A stretch of 64,000 nt of DNA from Micromonospora trifolii (GTDB taxonomy: Bacteria > Actinomycetota > Actinomycetes > Mycobacteriales > Micromonosporaceae): the NCBI RefSeq assembly GCF_022229005.1, contig NZ_JAKKFD010000002.1, positions 310,001 through 374,000 of the forward strand, written 5' to 3'. Position 1 is the first letter of the stretch; each line of letters begins with the position of its first letter. The position numbers were made by a program, and so were the translations under genes. The notes under the pieces were generated by a model, which saw nothing but the letters and a program-made list of their open reading frames with translations, had not been told where the DNA came from and made no database searches. This document shows, piece after piece, positions 43,664 through 52,335 of this stretch.

Positions 43664-43681
43664 AACTATCACCGCTAGTTT
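43664..43681 (+). promoter_or_regulatory. Inverted repeat and -10 element before acyl-CoA dehydrogenase
   Basis: AACTA (43664-43668) and TAGTT (43676-43680) are inverted 7 bases apart. TAGTTT (43676-43681) ends exactly 7 bases before ATG 43689, fitting a leaderless promoter whose -10 lies in the repeat. Confidence 0.5.
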
Positions 43682-43688
43682 GAGCGCC

Positions 43689-44837
43689 ATGGACCTCACC
43701 CTCTCCGCCGAGCAGGCGGCGGTCCGCCAGCTGGCCGCCGAGTTCGCCGACCGCGAACTGCTACCGCATGCCGCCGCCTGGGATCGCCGCGAATCGGTCG
43801 ACCCCGCCATCGTCGGCATGCTCGGCGACCTGGGCTTCCTGGGGCTGACCATCGCCGAGGCCGACGGCGGCTCCGGCGGCGACCACCTCGCGTACTGCCT
43901 GGTCCTGGAAGAGTTGGGCCGGGGCGACTCGGCGGTGCGCGGCATCGTCTCGGTCTCCCTCGGACTGGTCGCGAAGTCGATCGCCGCACACGGGAGCGCG
44001 GAACAGCGGGCCGAGTGGCTGCCGAGACTCTGCGCCGGCAGCGCACTCGGCTGCTTCGCGCTGACCGAACCGGACAGCGGCTCGGACGCCGCCGCACTAC
44101 GCACCCGCGCGGTCCGCGACGGCACCGACTGGCTGCTCACCGGCACGAAGACGTTCATCACCAACGGCACCACCGCCGACGTCGCGCTGGTCTTCGCCCG
44201 CACCGGCGGCCCCGGGCACCGAGGAATCAGCGCGTTCCTGGTGCCCACCGACAGCCCGGGGCTGATTCGGAGGGAGATCCACGGCAAGCTCGGCCTGCGC
44301 GGTCAGGCCACCGGTGAACTGGGGTTCGACGAGGTGCGCGTCCCCGACGCGGCCCGCCTCGGCGCCGAGGGCGCCGGATTCCGGCTGGCCCTGGCCACCC
44401 TCGCCAAGGGCCGGATGTCGGTGGCCGCCGGGTGCGTCGGCATCGCCCAGGGCTGCCTCGACGCGTCGGTCGGTTACGCCGGGCAGCGCACCCAGTTCGG
44501 CAAGCCGATCGCCGGGCACCAGCTCGTCCAACAACTGCTCGCCGCCATCGCGGTGGACACCGCCGCCGCCCGGCTGCTGGTGTGGCAGGTGGCCGACCTG
44601 ATCGACAGCGACCAGCCGTTCGCCACCGAGGCGTCGATGGCCAAGCTCTTCGCCAGTGAGGCCGCCGTCCGCGCGGCCAACAACGCGGTCCAGGTGTTCG
44701 GCGGGTACGGCTACATCGACGAGTATCCGGTCGGCAAGTATCTACGCGATGCCCGGGTGGCCACGCTCTACGAGGGCACCAGTCAGATTCAGCAACTGCT
44801 CATCGGCCGCGCGCTCACCGGCGTCAACGCCTTCTAG
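43689..44837 (+). CDS. Acyl-CoA dehydrogenase
   Basis: 382-residue FAD enzyme introducing a trans-2,3 double bond in acyl-CoA. N-terminal helical domain (SAEQAAVRQLAAEFADREL), flavin-contact CFALTEPDSGSDAAA, KTFITNGT, C-terminal FGGYGYIDEYPVGKYLRDARV and catalytic Glu362 in LYEGTSQIQ. All key elements of a short/branched-chain dehydrogenase are present. Electrons go to ETF. ATG 43689 chosen over TTG 43680 because of the promoter spacing. Followed after 17 bases by a MaoC-like hydratase, the next beta-oxidation step. Confidence 0.93.
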   Translation: MDLTLSAEQAAVRQLAAEFADRELLPHAAAWDRRESVDPAIVGMLGDLGFLGLTIAEADGGSGGDHLAYCLVLEELGRGDSAVRGIVSVSLGLVAKSIAAHGSAEQRAEWLPRLCAGSALGCFALTEPDSGSDAAALRTRAVRDGTDWLLTGTKTFITNGTTADVALVFARTGGPGHRGISAFLVPTDSPGLIRREIHGKLGLRGQATGELGFDEVRVPDAARLGAEGAGFRLALATLAKGRMSVAAGCVGIAQGCLDASVGYAGQRTQFGKPIAGHQLVQQLLAAIAVDTAAARLLVWQVADLIDSDQPFATEASMAKLFASEAAVRAANNAVQVFGGYGYIDEYPVGKYLRDARVATLYEGTSQIQQLLIGRALTGVNAF

Positions 44838-44854
44838 CTGTAGGGAGATCCGGG

Positions 44855-45319
44855 ATGAGAGTCTTCACCTCGTTCGAGGAGTTGGCCGCCGCGACCGGTG
44901 AGAGCCTCGGGCCCGGCCCGTGGCAGCGCATCGAGCAGAGCCGCGTCGACAGCTTCGCCGACGCCACCGACGACCATCAGTGGATCCATCTCGACCCGGT
45001 CCGCGCCGCCGCGGGCCCGTTCGGCGGGACGATCGCCCACGGTTACCTCACCCTGTCGCTGTTGCCGGCGTTGGCGGGCGTGCTGTACCGGGTCGAGGGG
45101 GTGGCGATGGGCGTCAACTACGGGCTGAACCGGGTGCGTTTCCCCGCGCCGCTGCGGGTCGGCGCCGCCGTACGCGCCACCGCCACCATCGCCGACGTGT
45201 CGCCGGTCAGCGGCGGTGTGCAGCTGGTCGTGACGGTCACCGTGGAGAGCGACAGCGGCGGCAAGCCCGTCTGCGTGGCCGAGACCGTGAGCCGGCTCTA
45301 CCGCGCCGTGGAGCAGTGA
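44855..45319 (+). CDS. MaoC-like (R)-specific enoyl-CoA hydratase
   Basis: 154 residues, single hot-dog fold. Catalytic pattern FADATDDHQWIHLDPVRA (Asp and His of the hydratase dyad) and FGGTIAHGYLTLSLLP, as in the Mycobacterium Rv0130-type hydratases. Adds water to 2-enoyl-CoA. ATG preceded by AGGGAG. Probably co-transcribed with the acyl-CoA dehydrogenase, forming two consecutive beta-oxidation steps. Confidence 0.9.
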   Translation: MRVFTSFEELAAATGESLGPGPWQRIEQSRVDSFADATDDHQWIHLDPVRAAAGPFGGTIAHGYLTLSLLPALAGVLYRVEGVAMGVNYGLNRVRFPAPLRVGAAVRATATIADVSPVSGGVQLVVTVTVESDSGGKPVCVAETVSRLYRAVEQ

Positions 45320-45636
45320 CCGCCCAGCTCGGCGGGGGCTGGCCGAGGCGGCGTCGGCGCCGGTAGGCGTTTCGGGAGAACGTCCGGAAATTCTTGCTCG
45401 TCGATCGGTGTCGCTGACATACTCCACAACCACCGAAGTCGATGATCGACGGTTGACGACTCGTGTTCCGGAGGCCGTCGCGTGCGCGGTCCCGACCCCG
45501 ACCCCGGCACCGCCTCCTCACCCTCCGCAGGCTGGGGGCGCCGACGTGCACAACGGAGCCGGCCTTGCGGTGGTGAGTGTCCGCCAGGGGTCGGCGCTGG
45601 CGGACGCTCGCCATCCAAGCCGCAGGAGTGGCCCGT
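45320..45636. other. 317-base convergent gap, no certain gene
   Basis: Between convergent maoC-like and acetyl xylan esterase genes. It contains an imperfect inverted repeat TTTCGGG (45370-45376) / CCGGAAA (45384-45390), a small palindrome GTCGAT-G-ATCGAC (45438-45450) and a doubtful 40-codon frame on the minus strand (45298-45420). No strong terminator hairpin was recognised. Confidence 0.5.
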
Positions 45637-46635
45637 TCAGGCCCGCGCCGGATGGAGCACCGAGCCCAGCCAGCGCAGCTGACGCCTGACGTGGACGGCC
45701 TCGCCGCCCTCGTGGCCGTTGAACGGGTAGACGTGCATCTCCCGCTCGGGTGGGACCGGCCGCCCGTTCGCGGCACCGTAGTGGTTGTAGGCGGCGAAGG
45801 CGGTGCGCGGTGGGCAGACGGTGTCACGCCGGCCGACCCCGAAATGTGCCGGTGCCGTCGCCCGACGAGCGAAGCTCACCCCGTCGACATAGGACAGCGT
45901 GCGCCACACCGCCTCCTCGGCCTCCCGGTGCACCGCCAGGTACCGGGCGATCTCGCCGTACGGCGCGAGGTCGGTGAGCGCGACGGCCCGGCGCATGTCG
46001 CACAGGAACGGTGCGGTGGTCAGCACCGCGCTGAGGTCGTCGACGAGACCGGCGACCGCCAGGGCGATGCCGCCGCCCTGGCTGTTACCGACCACTGTGA
46101 CCCGGTCACCCTCGACCCCCGGCAGCGCGCGAACCGCCTCGACGGCCCGCACCGCGTCGGTGATCAGGCGGCGGTAGTGGTAGTTCCGCGGATCGAGGAT
46201 CCCCCAGGTGACCGGCCAGGGCCCGCCGGGCGCGCCGTGCGGGTCGGGAGTGTCCCCGGCGCCGTGCTGCCCCGCCTGGCCCCGGTTGTCCATCAGCAGG
46301 TGCGCGTACCCGGCCACCGCCCAGGTCGGCCGTTCGTGGGGCAGGCCCCGGCCGCGACCGTAGCCGGCGTACTCGACCACGGCCGGCAGCGGCTCCCGAA
46401 CCCCAGCCGGGCGGGTGTACCAGGCGCGGACCGGGTCACCGCCGAAGCCGGTGAACGTGACGTCCCACGAGTCGAGCAGCCGCAGGTCGGTGGGCTCGGG
46501 GCGGACGTCGACGAGCACCGGCGCGGCGGACGCCTCGGCGAGCGTGTCCCGCCAGAACTCGTCGAAGTCGTCGGGTTCGGCGACCTCGGGCGCGTACCGC
46601 TGAAGGTCGTCGACGGTGAAGGCGGGGTGGGGCAC
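45637..46635 (-). CDS. axe: CE7 acetyl xylan esterase / cephalosporin-C deacetylase family
   Basis: 332 residues, no signal peptide, so it acts inside on imported xylo-oligosaccharides. CE7 marks: RPAGVREPLPAVVEYAGYG, MDNRGQAGQH (RGQ motif), catalytic Ser in VVGNSQGGGIA (GxSQG), Asp in GRRDTVCPP and His in NGHEGG. Length fits the ~320-residue family. GTG 46635 with GAGG upstream; the LacI gene ends 22 bases before it in the same direction, so the two form an operon. Confidence 0.9.
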   Translation of the reverse strand: MPHPAFTVDDLQRYAPEVAEPDDFDEFWRDTLAEASAAPVLVDVRPEPTDLRLLDSWDVTFTGFGGDPVRAWYTRPAGVREPLPAVVEYAGYGRGRGLPHERPTWAVAGYAHLLMDNRGQAGQHGAGDTPDPHGAPGGPWPVTWGILDPRNYHYRRLITDAVRAVEAVRALPGVEGDRVTVVGNSQGGGIALAVAGLVDDLSAVLTTAPFLCDMRRAVALTDLAPYGEIARYLAVHREAEEAVWRTLSYVDGVSFARRATAPAHFGVGRRDTVCPPRTAFAAYNHYGAANGRPVPPEREMHVYPFNGHEGGEAVHVRRQLRWLGSVLHPARA

Positions 46636-46657
46636 GGGTCCTCGCAGGGGCCGGGGG

Positions 46658-47695
46658 TCAGTGCGGATGGGCGGGGGGCGCGGTGCTCTCCCGGACGACC
46701 AGCTCGGTCACCAGGTCTATCCGGCTGGTCGCCGGCTCGTTTCCCCTGGTCAGGTCGAGCAACATCTGGGTGGCGATGCCGGCCATGTCGCGCAGCGGCT
46801 GGTTGATCGTGGTGAGGGCCGGGTCGGTCCAGGCGGAGACCGGCAGGTTGTCGTACCCGATCACCGAGAGGTCCTCGGGCACGCGCAGGCCGCACTGACG
46901 GGCGGCCCGGAGCACCCCCATGGCCTGGATGTCCGACCCGGCGAAGATCGCCGTGGGTCGGTCCGGCCGCTGGAGCAGTTGCAGCCCGTGCGCGTGCCCC
47001 GCTCCGGCGGAGAAACTGCCGTAGCGGATCAGCTCGCGGTCGACCACCATCCCGGCTTCGTCGTGGGCCGACTGGAAGCCGGCGGCCCGGGCGCGGCTGC
47101 ACAGCACGTCGGGTGGCCCGGAGATGATGGCGATCCGTCGGTGCCCCAGCTCCAGCAGGTGCCGAGCGGCAAGCAGGCCGCCGTTCCAGTTGTTCGAACC
47201 GACAGTGGGCACGGAGGCCGAGGTGGCGCTGTCGGTGTCGACGACGACGAACGGTATGCCCTGCCGGCGCAGGTGCTGCTGTTGGGCCTCGGCCAGGTGG
47301 GAGAGGACGAACACCACACCCAGGGGGCGGTCGGCGAGCAACGCTTCCAGCCATCGTGCCGGGGGACGGTGCGCGCCGTCGAGCTGGGCGATCGACAGCC
47401 CGATGCCGGCCGCGGAGGTCACCGCCTCGACGCCGCGCAGGATCTCCATCGCCCAACCCGTGTCGAACTCGTGGAACACGAGGTCCACCCGGCCGCCGCT
47501 GGTCACGTGTCGCCGGGCGCGGCGCTGGTACTGGTGGCGGTCGAGGCTCGCCTCCACCCGGGCTCTGGTGCCGGGGGCGACATCGCCGCGTCCGTTGAGG
47601 ACCTTGGACACGGTCGCGACCGAGACGCCGACATCGTTGGCGATGGTGGCGATGGTGGTGGAGGCGGGTGGGTCGAGCGGGCGGTGCTCTGTCAT
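46658..47695 (-). CDS. LacI-family regulator of the xylan cluster
   Basis: 345 residues: helix-turn-helix and hinge at the N-terminus (TIATIANDVGVSVATVSKVLNGRG, about 12-60) and a periplasmic-binding-like effector domain. ATG 47695 is chosen for its GAGG site; the longer frame would run through an operator-like palindrome. CCGAAAGTTTCGG (47714-47726) lies just upstream of this gene and GGAAAGTTTC near the divergent GH3 promoter, so it probably represses both and itself, released by a xylo-oligosaccharide. Precedes the acetyl xylan esterase. Confidence 0.9.
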   Translation of the reverse strand: MTEHRPLDPPASTTIATIANDVGVSVATVSKVLNGRGDVAPGTRARVEASLDRHQYQRRARRHVTSGGRVDLVFHEFDTGWAMEILRGVEAVTSAAGIGLSIAQLDGAHRPPARWLEALLADRPLGVVFVLSHLAEAQQQHLRRQGIPFVVVDTDSATSASVPTVGSNNWNGGLLAARHLLELGHRRIAIISGPPDVLCSRARAAGFQSAHDEAGMVVDRELIRYGSFSAGAGHAHGLQLLQRPDRPTAIFAGSDIQAMGVLRAARQCGLRVPEDLSVIGYDNLPVSAWTDPALTTINQPLRDMAGIATQMLLDLTRGNEPATSRIDLVTELVVRESTAPPAHPH

Positions 47696-47713
47696 CGCGG
47701 CCTCATACAACAT

Positions 47714-47726
47714 CCGAAAGTTTCGG
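47714..47726. promoter_or_regulatory. Palindromic LacI-type operator upstream of lacI
   Basis: CCGAAA-G-TTTCGG is a perfect 6-1-6 palindrome 19 bases upstream of the regulator's start codon, expected in its leader or promoter. GAAA/TTTC palindromes are known near actinobacterial xylanase genes. Confidence 0.75.
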
Positions 47727-47875
47727 GCGACCTTAACATGATGAGACATTCACGCCAGTCGGTGCAGCAGTCGGTCCGCGCATTCCACTGTCATCGCGCG
47801 GCTCATCGGCGACGGAGTGCCGATCGTGGGGTCACCGTGTGCAGGAAACAGCTCCTGGTAGTCCGATTGAGACTC

Positions 47876-47941
47876 TTGACAGGCATCGATGGGACACTTA
47901 GGTTGCCGAAAAGGTTACGCAGGTTTCCGGAAAGTTTCGGA
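47876..47941 (+). promoter_or_regulatory. Promoter and operators of the GH3/ABC operon
   Basis: TTGACA (47876-47881), 17-base spacer, TAGGTT (47899-47904) form the best promoter in the window. Transcription would start near 47911. Just downstream lies CCGGAAAGTTTCGG (47927-47940), which shares GAAA-G-TTTC with the site before lacI, and a weaker CCGAAAAGGTTACG (47906-47919) overlaps the start point. Binding of LacI there would block initiation. Confidence 0.8.
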
Positions 47942-48014
47942 TCGTGAGAAACGTCCGCCACGGAGCTGGTTCCACCAGGGCACGGGGATGTGGCCGGAGC
48001 TGAGGGGTCAGGGC

Positions 48015-50378
48015 ATGAGAAGTCAGTCGCTCGAGGACGGCGGCGCCGCGCCGTGGCGTGATCAGCGGCTGTCGCCGACCGAGCGGGCCGATGCGCTCCT
48101 GCCGAGGATGTCCCTCGACGAGAAGATCGCCCAGCTGGTCGGGGTCTGGGTCGGCGCCGACGCCAGCGGCGAGGGCGTCGCACCGCACCAGTCGGACATG
48201 ATCAGCGAGTTGCCGCAGTGGAGCACCGTCATCCAGTACGGGCTGGGCCAGCTGACCCGCCCATTCGGCACCGCCCCGGTCGACCCGGTGTCCGGAGCCC
48301 GGTCGCTGGCGGCCTCGCAGGCGCAGATCGTGGCAGCCAGTCGGTTCGGCATTCCCGCGCAGGTGCACGAGGAGTGCCTCACCGGCTTCGCCGCGTGGCG
48401 GGCCACCGTCTACCCGACCCCACTCAGCTGGGGCGCGTCCTTCGACCCCGAGCTGGTCGAGGCGATGGCCGACCGGATCGGGCGCTCGATGCGCGCGGCA
48501 GGTGTGCACCAGGGCCTCGCCCCGGTGCTGGACGTCACCCGGGACTACCGCTGGGGCCGCACCGAGGAGACGATCGGCGAGGACCCCTACCTGGTCGGGA
48601 CGACAGGTGCCGCCTACGTGCGGGGTCTGGAGCGGGCCGGCGTGGTAGCCACGCTGAAGCACTTCGCCGGCTACTCCGCCTCCCGGGGCGGACGTAACCT
48701 CGCGCCGGTGCCGATGGGCCGCCGCGAGCTGGCCGACGTCATCCTGCCGCCGTTCGAGATGGCGCTGCGCCTCGGCGGAGCCCGCTCGGTGATGAACTCC
48801 TACGCCGAGATCGACGGCCTGCCCGTCGCGGCCGACGGTGGGCTGCTGACCGGGCTGTTGCGCGACGAGTGGGGCTTCACCGGCACCGTGGTGGCCGACT
48901 ACTTCGCCGTACGGTTCCTCCAGACCCTGCACGGAGTCGCCGGGAATGCCGCCGACGCCGCCCGGCTCGCCCTGCGGGCCGGGATCGACGTCGAGCTGCC
49001 CACAGTGGACACCTTCGGCGAACCGCTGGTGGAGGCGGCTCGCCGCGGCGAGGTCGACGAAGCGCTGATCGACTGCGCGCTGCGTCGGGTGCTGATCCAG
49101 AAGATCGAGCTCGGTCTGCTCGACGAGGGCTGGCAGGAACTGCCCGACGGTGTGGCGTCCCTGCGCTTCGACGACGAGGCCAGCCAGGACGTCGCGGTAC
49201 GCCTGGCCCGCGAGTCCGTCGTCCTGCTGCGCAACACCGGCGTCCTCCCACTGCCCGTGGCCAACCGGGTCGCCCTGGTCGGCCCGGTCGCCGACGACCC
49301 GATGGCCATGCTCGGCTGCTATTCGTTCCCCAACCACGTGGGCGTCAACCACAGCGACTTCGGGCTCGGCCTGGACATCCCCACACTGCGCGACGAGTTG
49401 GCCCGACGCGTCCCGATGCTCACCCACGAGCCGGGGTGCGCCATTACCGGCGAGGACACCTCGAGCATCCCGGCCGCGGTCGCCGCGGCAGCCGCCGCCG
49501 ACGTGTGCGTGCTGGCCGTCGGCGACCGGGCGGGAATGTTCGGTCGGGGCACCTCCGGTGAGGGCTGCGACGCCGTCGACCTGCGACTGCCCGGCGTGCA
49601 GGCCGATCTCGCCCGCGCCGTCCTCGCCACCGGCACCCCTGTCGTCCTGGTCTTGATGACCGGCCGCCCCTACGCGCTCGGCCCGGAGTTCGACGGCGCG
49701 GCGGCAGTGGTGCAGGGATTCTTCCTCGGTCAGCTCGGCGGGCAGGCCCTCGCCGAGGTGCTCACCGGCGCGGTCAACCCCTCCGGGCGGTTGCCCGTGA
49801 GCGTTCCCCGCGACGCCGGCGGGCTGCCGAGCACCTACCTGGCGCCACCGCTCGGCCGGCGCAACAAGGTCTCCTCGATCGACCCGACCCCGGCGTACCC
49901 GTTCGGCCACGGGCTGAGCTACACCACCTTCGAGTGGTCCGACGCGACGGTGGTCGAGCCGCGCGAGGATCCGGCTGCCTGGCCGGTCGACGGCGAGGTG
50001 CGGGTGCGCATCACCGTCGCCAACACCGGTGAGCGGGCCGGCACCGAGGTCGTGCAGCTCTACCTGCACGATCCGGTCGCGCAGACCACCCGTCCGGTGG
50101 TCCGGCTGATCGGCTACACCCGGCTGCCACTGGCGCCCGGCGAGGTGGCGCACGTGACGTTCGGCGTACCGGCCGACGTGGCGTCGTTCACCGGGCTGAC
50201 CGGCCAACGGATCGTCGAGCCCGGCGACGTCGAGCTGCGGTTCGGCCGATCGAGCGGCGACGTGGCGGCGGCCCTGCCGCTGCGACTCGACGGCACCGAG
50301 CGCCAGGTCGGTTACGAGCGCGAACTGCTCACCTCGGTGCGGATCGAGCCCCTCGTGGCTGTCCCACAGTCGGCATAG
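48015..50378 (+). CDS. GH3 glycosidase, probable beta-xylosidase
   Basis: 787 residues, no signal peptide. Catalytic (beta/alpha)8 domain with KHFAGYSASRGGRN and the nucleophile Asp295 in GTVVADYFAV, then the alpha/beta sandwich domain (GRGTSGEGCDAVDLRLPG) and a C-terminal fibronectin-III-like domain (PFGHGLSYTTFEW... GTEVVQLYLHD). The substrate could be xylo- or gluco-oligosaccharides; cluster context favours xylosidase. ATG 48015 with GAGGGG seven bases upstream. First gene of an operon with the sugar permeases, as in bxl clusters of streptomycetes, but here the hydrolase precedes the transporter. Confidence 0.88.
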   Translation: MRSQSLEDGGAAPWRDQRLSPTERADALLPRMSLDEKIAQLVGVWVGADASGEGVAPHQSDMISELPQWSTVIQYGLGQLTRPFGTAPVDPVSGARSLAASQAQIVAASRFGIPAQVHEECLTGFAAWRATVYPTPLSWGASFDPELVEAMADRIGRSMRAAGVHQGLAPVLDVTRDYRWGRTEETIGEDPYLVGTTGAAYVRGLERAGVVATLKHFAGYSASRGGRNLAPVPMGRRELADVILPPFEMALRLGGARSVMNSYAEIDGLPVAADGGLLTGLLRDEWGFTGTVVADYFAVRFLQTLHGVAGNAADAARLALRAGIDVELPTVDTFGEPLVEAARRGEVDEALIDCALRRVLIQKIELGLLDEGWQELPDGVASLRFDDEASQDVAVRLARESVVLLRNTGVLPLPVANRVALVGPVADDPMAMLGCYSFPNHVGVNHSDFGLGLDIPTLRDELARRVPMLTHEPGCAITGEDTSSIPAAVAAAAAADVCVLAVGDRAGMFGRGTSGEGCDAVDLRLPGVQADLARAVLATGTPVVLVLMTGRPYALGPEFDGAAAVVQGFFLGQLGGQALAEVLTGAVNPSGRLPVSVPRDAGGLPSTYLAPPLGRRNKVSSIDPTPAYPFGHGLSYTTFEWSDATVVEPREDPAAWPVDGEVRVRITVANTGERAGTEVVQLYLHDPVAQTTRPVVRLIGYTRLPLAPGEVAHVTFGVPADVASFTGLTGQRIVEPGDVELRFGRSSGDVAAALPLRLDGTERQVGYERELLTSVRIEPLVAVPQSA

Positions 50379-50388
50379 GAGGCCACGG

Positions 50389-51378
50389 ATGACATCCACC
50401 CTGCGGCCACCGCCGCCGGCGCCGCCGAGCTCCCCGCAGCAGGCGCAGAGCCCTGCCCCGCGCTCGCCCCGACGCCGTCGCAGTTGGCGGCAGGCACTGC
50501 GCCGGGACTGGCAGCTCTACTCCCTCGCCATCCTGCCGCTGCTGTTCTTCCTGGTCTTCCGGTACCTGCCGATGATCGGCAACATCATCGCGTTCCGTCG
50601 GTTCAAGCCGGGCGGCAGCATCTTCGGTGAGTATTGGGTCGGGCTGCGCTACTTCCGGATGTTCCTCACCGACCCGACGTTCTGGGAGGTGTTCACCAAC
50701 ACCCTGGTGCTCGGGACGCTGACCCTGCTGTTCTGTTTCCCGCTGCCGATCGTGCTGGCGCTGCTGCTCAACGAGGTCCGGGCCCGCCGCTTCAAGCGGT
50801 TCGTCCAGTCCGTGTCCTACCTGCCGCACTTCCTGTCGATCGTGATCGTGGCGGCGATGGTCATGCAGCTGACCTCCATCGAGGGCACCGCCAACCAGAT
50901 CGTCAACCTGTTCGGTGGCGACCCGGTGGCGTTCCTGCAGAAACCGGAGTGGTTCCGCACCATCTACGTCTCGTCCGAGGTCTGGCAGACCGTCGGCTGG
51001 GGCACGATCCTCTACCTCGCCGCTCTCACCACCGTCGACGAGGACCTGTACGAGGCAGCCCGCATCGACGGCGCCGGCCGGCTGCGGCAGACCTGGCACG
51101 TCACGTTGCCCGGCATCCGTCCGACGATGATGACCCTGCTGATCCTCAACATCGGCAGCTTCCTGGCGGTCGGGTTCGAGAAGATCCTGCTGCTCTACAA
51201 CCCGCTGACGTATCCGACAGCCGACGTCATCTCCACCTATCTGTTCCGGATGGGCTTCCAGTCGAGCAACTTCAGCTACGCGGCGGCCATCGGCCTCTTC
51301 GAGGCGGTGATCGGGCTGATCCTCGTCCTGTCGGCGAACGTCATCTCCCGTCGCACGGTGGGGACGAGCCTGTGGTGA
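50389..51378 (+). CDS. Oligosaccharide ABC permease, LplB/YteP-type
   Basis: 329 residues, six membrane helices after a Pro-rich 40-residue cytoplasmic start. The EAA loop EAARIDGAGRLRQTWHVTLP identifies a carbohydrate (CUT1) permease of the LplB branch. ATG preceded by AGGAGG, 10 bases after the GH3 stop. Stop overlaps the next permease. No ATPase gene is encoded nearby, so a shared MsiK-type ATPase elsewhere is likely. Confidence 0.92.
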   Translation: MTSTLRPPPPAPPSSPQQAQSPAPRSPRRRRSWRQALRRDWQLYSLAILPLLFFLVFRYLPMIGNIIAFRRFKPGGSIFGEYWVGLRYFRMFLTDPTFWEVFTNTLVLGTLTLLFCFPLPIVLALLLNEVRARRFKRFVQSVSYLPHFLSIVIVAAMVMQLTSIEGTANQIVNLFGGDPVAFLQKPEWFRTIYVSSEVWQTVGWGTILYLAALTTVDEDLYEAARIDGAGRLRQTWHVTLPGIRPTMMTLLILNIGSFLAVGFEKILLLYNPLTYPTADVISTYLFRMGFQSSNFSYAAAIGLFEAVIGLILVLSANVISRRTVGTSLW

Positions 51379-52283
51379 CCCTCGGTACGAAGATCGACGC
51401 CCCGAAGACGCGCGGGCCGGTGGACAGCCGGGGTTACCGGATCTTCCGGGTGGTCAACACCGTCGTCCTGATCGGCGTCGTGGTCGTGACGCTGTACCCG
51501 TTCCTCAACATCGTGGCCCGCTCGCTCAGCGAAGAGGCGTACATCATCGCCGGCAAGGTGACAGTCGTCCCGCGGGGGTTCGACCTGACCGCGTACAAGC
51601 TGCTGATGTCGGACGCGATGTTCTGGACGAACTACCGCAACACAGTGGTGTACACGGTGGTCGCCACGCTCATCTCGATCGTGCTGACCACGTGTTACGC
51701 GTACGTGCTGTCGAAGCCGCAGCTCAAGGGGCGCCCGTTCCTCATCGGTGTCGCGCTCTTCACCATGTTCTTCTCCGGTGGCCTGATTCCCAACTACGTG
51801 CTGGTCACCAGCCTGGGCATGAAGAACACCATCTGGGCCGTGGTGATCCCCAATGCCATCAGCGTGTTCAACCTGCTGGTGATGAAGGCGTTCTTCGAGA
51901 GTCTGCCGAGCGAGTTGGAGGAGGCAGCGGCCGTCGACGGGCTGAACACGTACGGCATCCTGCTGCGGATCGTGCTGCCGCTGTCGAAGGCGATCATCGC
52001 GACGATGGTGCTCTTCTACGCGGTGTCCTTCTGGAACTCGTGGTTCGCGGCGTTCCTCTACATGGACCGGCAGGACCTGCTGCCGGTCACCGTCTACCTG
52101 CGCAACCTCATCGCGGGAGCCACCAGCGCCGAGTCCGCCGCCGCCGACGCCGACAAGGTCCAGGCCGCGGCCACCCTCCAGGCCGTGACGATCGTGCTGA
52201 CCACACTGCCGATCCTGGCGGTCTACCCGTTCGTCCAACGGTACTTCGTCCGCGGCGTGATGCTCGGCGCGGTCAAGGGCTGA
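51375..52283 (+). CDS. Oligosaccharide ABC permease, LplC/YtcP-type
   Basis: 302 residues, six helices. EAA loop LEEAAAVDGLNTYGILLRIVLPLSKA and the C-terminal AAATLQAVTIVLTTLPILAVYPFVQRYFVRGVMLGAVKG (family end, position 265-302) are typical of LplC. GTG 51375 overlaps the first permease by 4 bases; GTG 51372 is an alternative. Partner of the LplB-type permease. Confidence 0.92.
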   Translation: MTLGTKIDAPKTRGPVDSRGYRIFRVVNTVVLIGVVVVTLYPFLNIVARSLSEEAYIIAGKVTVVPRGFDLTAYKLLMSDAMFWTNYRNTVVYTVVATLISIVLTTCYAYVLSKPQLKGRPFLIGVALFTMFFSGGLIPNYVLVTSLGMKNTIWAVVIPNAISVFNLLVMKAFFESLPSELEEAAAVDGLNTYGILLRIVLPLSKAIIATMVLFYAVSFWNSWFAAFLYMDRQDLLPVTVYLRNLIAGATSAESAAADADKVQAAATLQAVTIVLTTLPILAVYPFVQRYFVRGVMLGAVKG

Positions 52284-52335
52284 CATCGGCGCGCACCGTT
52301 CCACATTCGAATCCCCACCACCGAAAGGACGAGCC

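Larger units (their letters stand above)
47696..48014. other. 319-base divergent control region, lacI / GH3
   Basis: Contains the lacI-side palindrome (47714-47726), the GH3 promoter with downstream operators (47876-47941) and the GAGGGG ribosome site of GH3 at 48002-48007. The middle part, about 47740-47870, shows no structure I recognise. Confidence 0.7.

Noticed and set aside
45408..45689. A 93-codon frame on the plus strand between maoC and axe
   Set aside because: Low-complexity Pro/Ala/Arg sequence that overlaps the end of the acetyl xylan esterase; no ribosome site or family resemblance.
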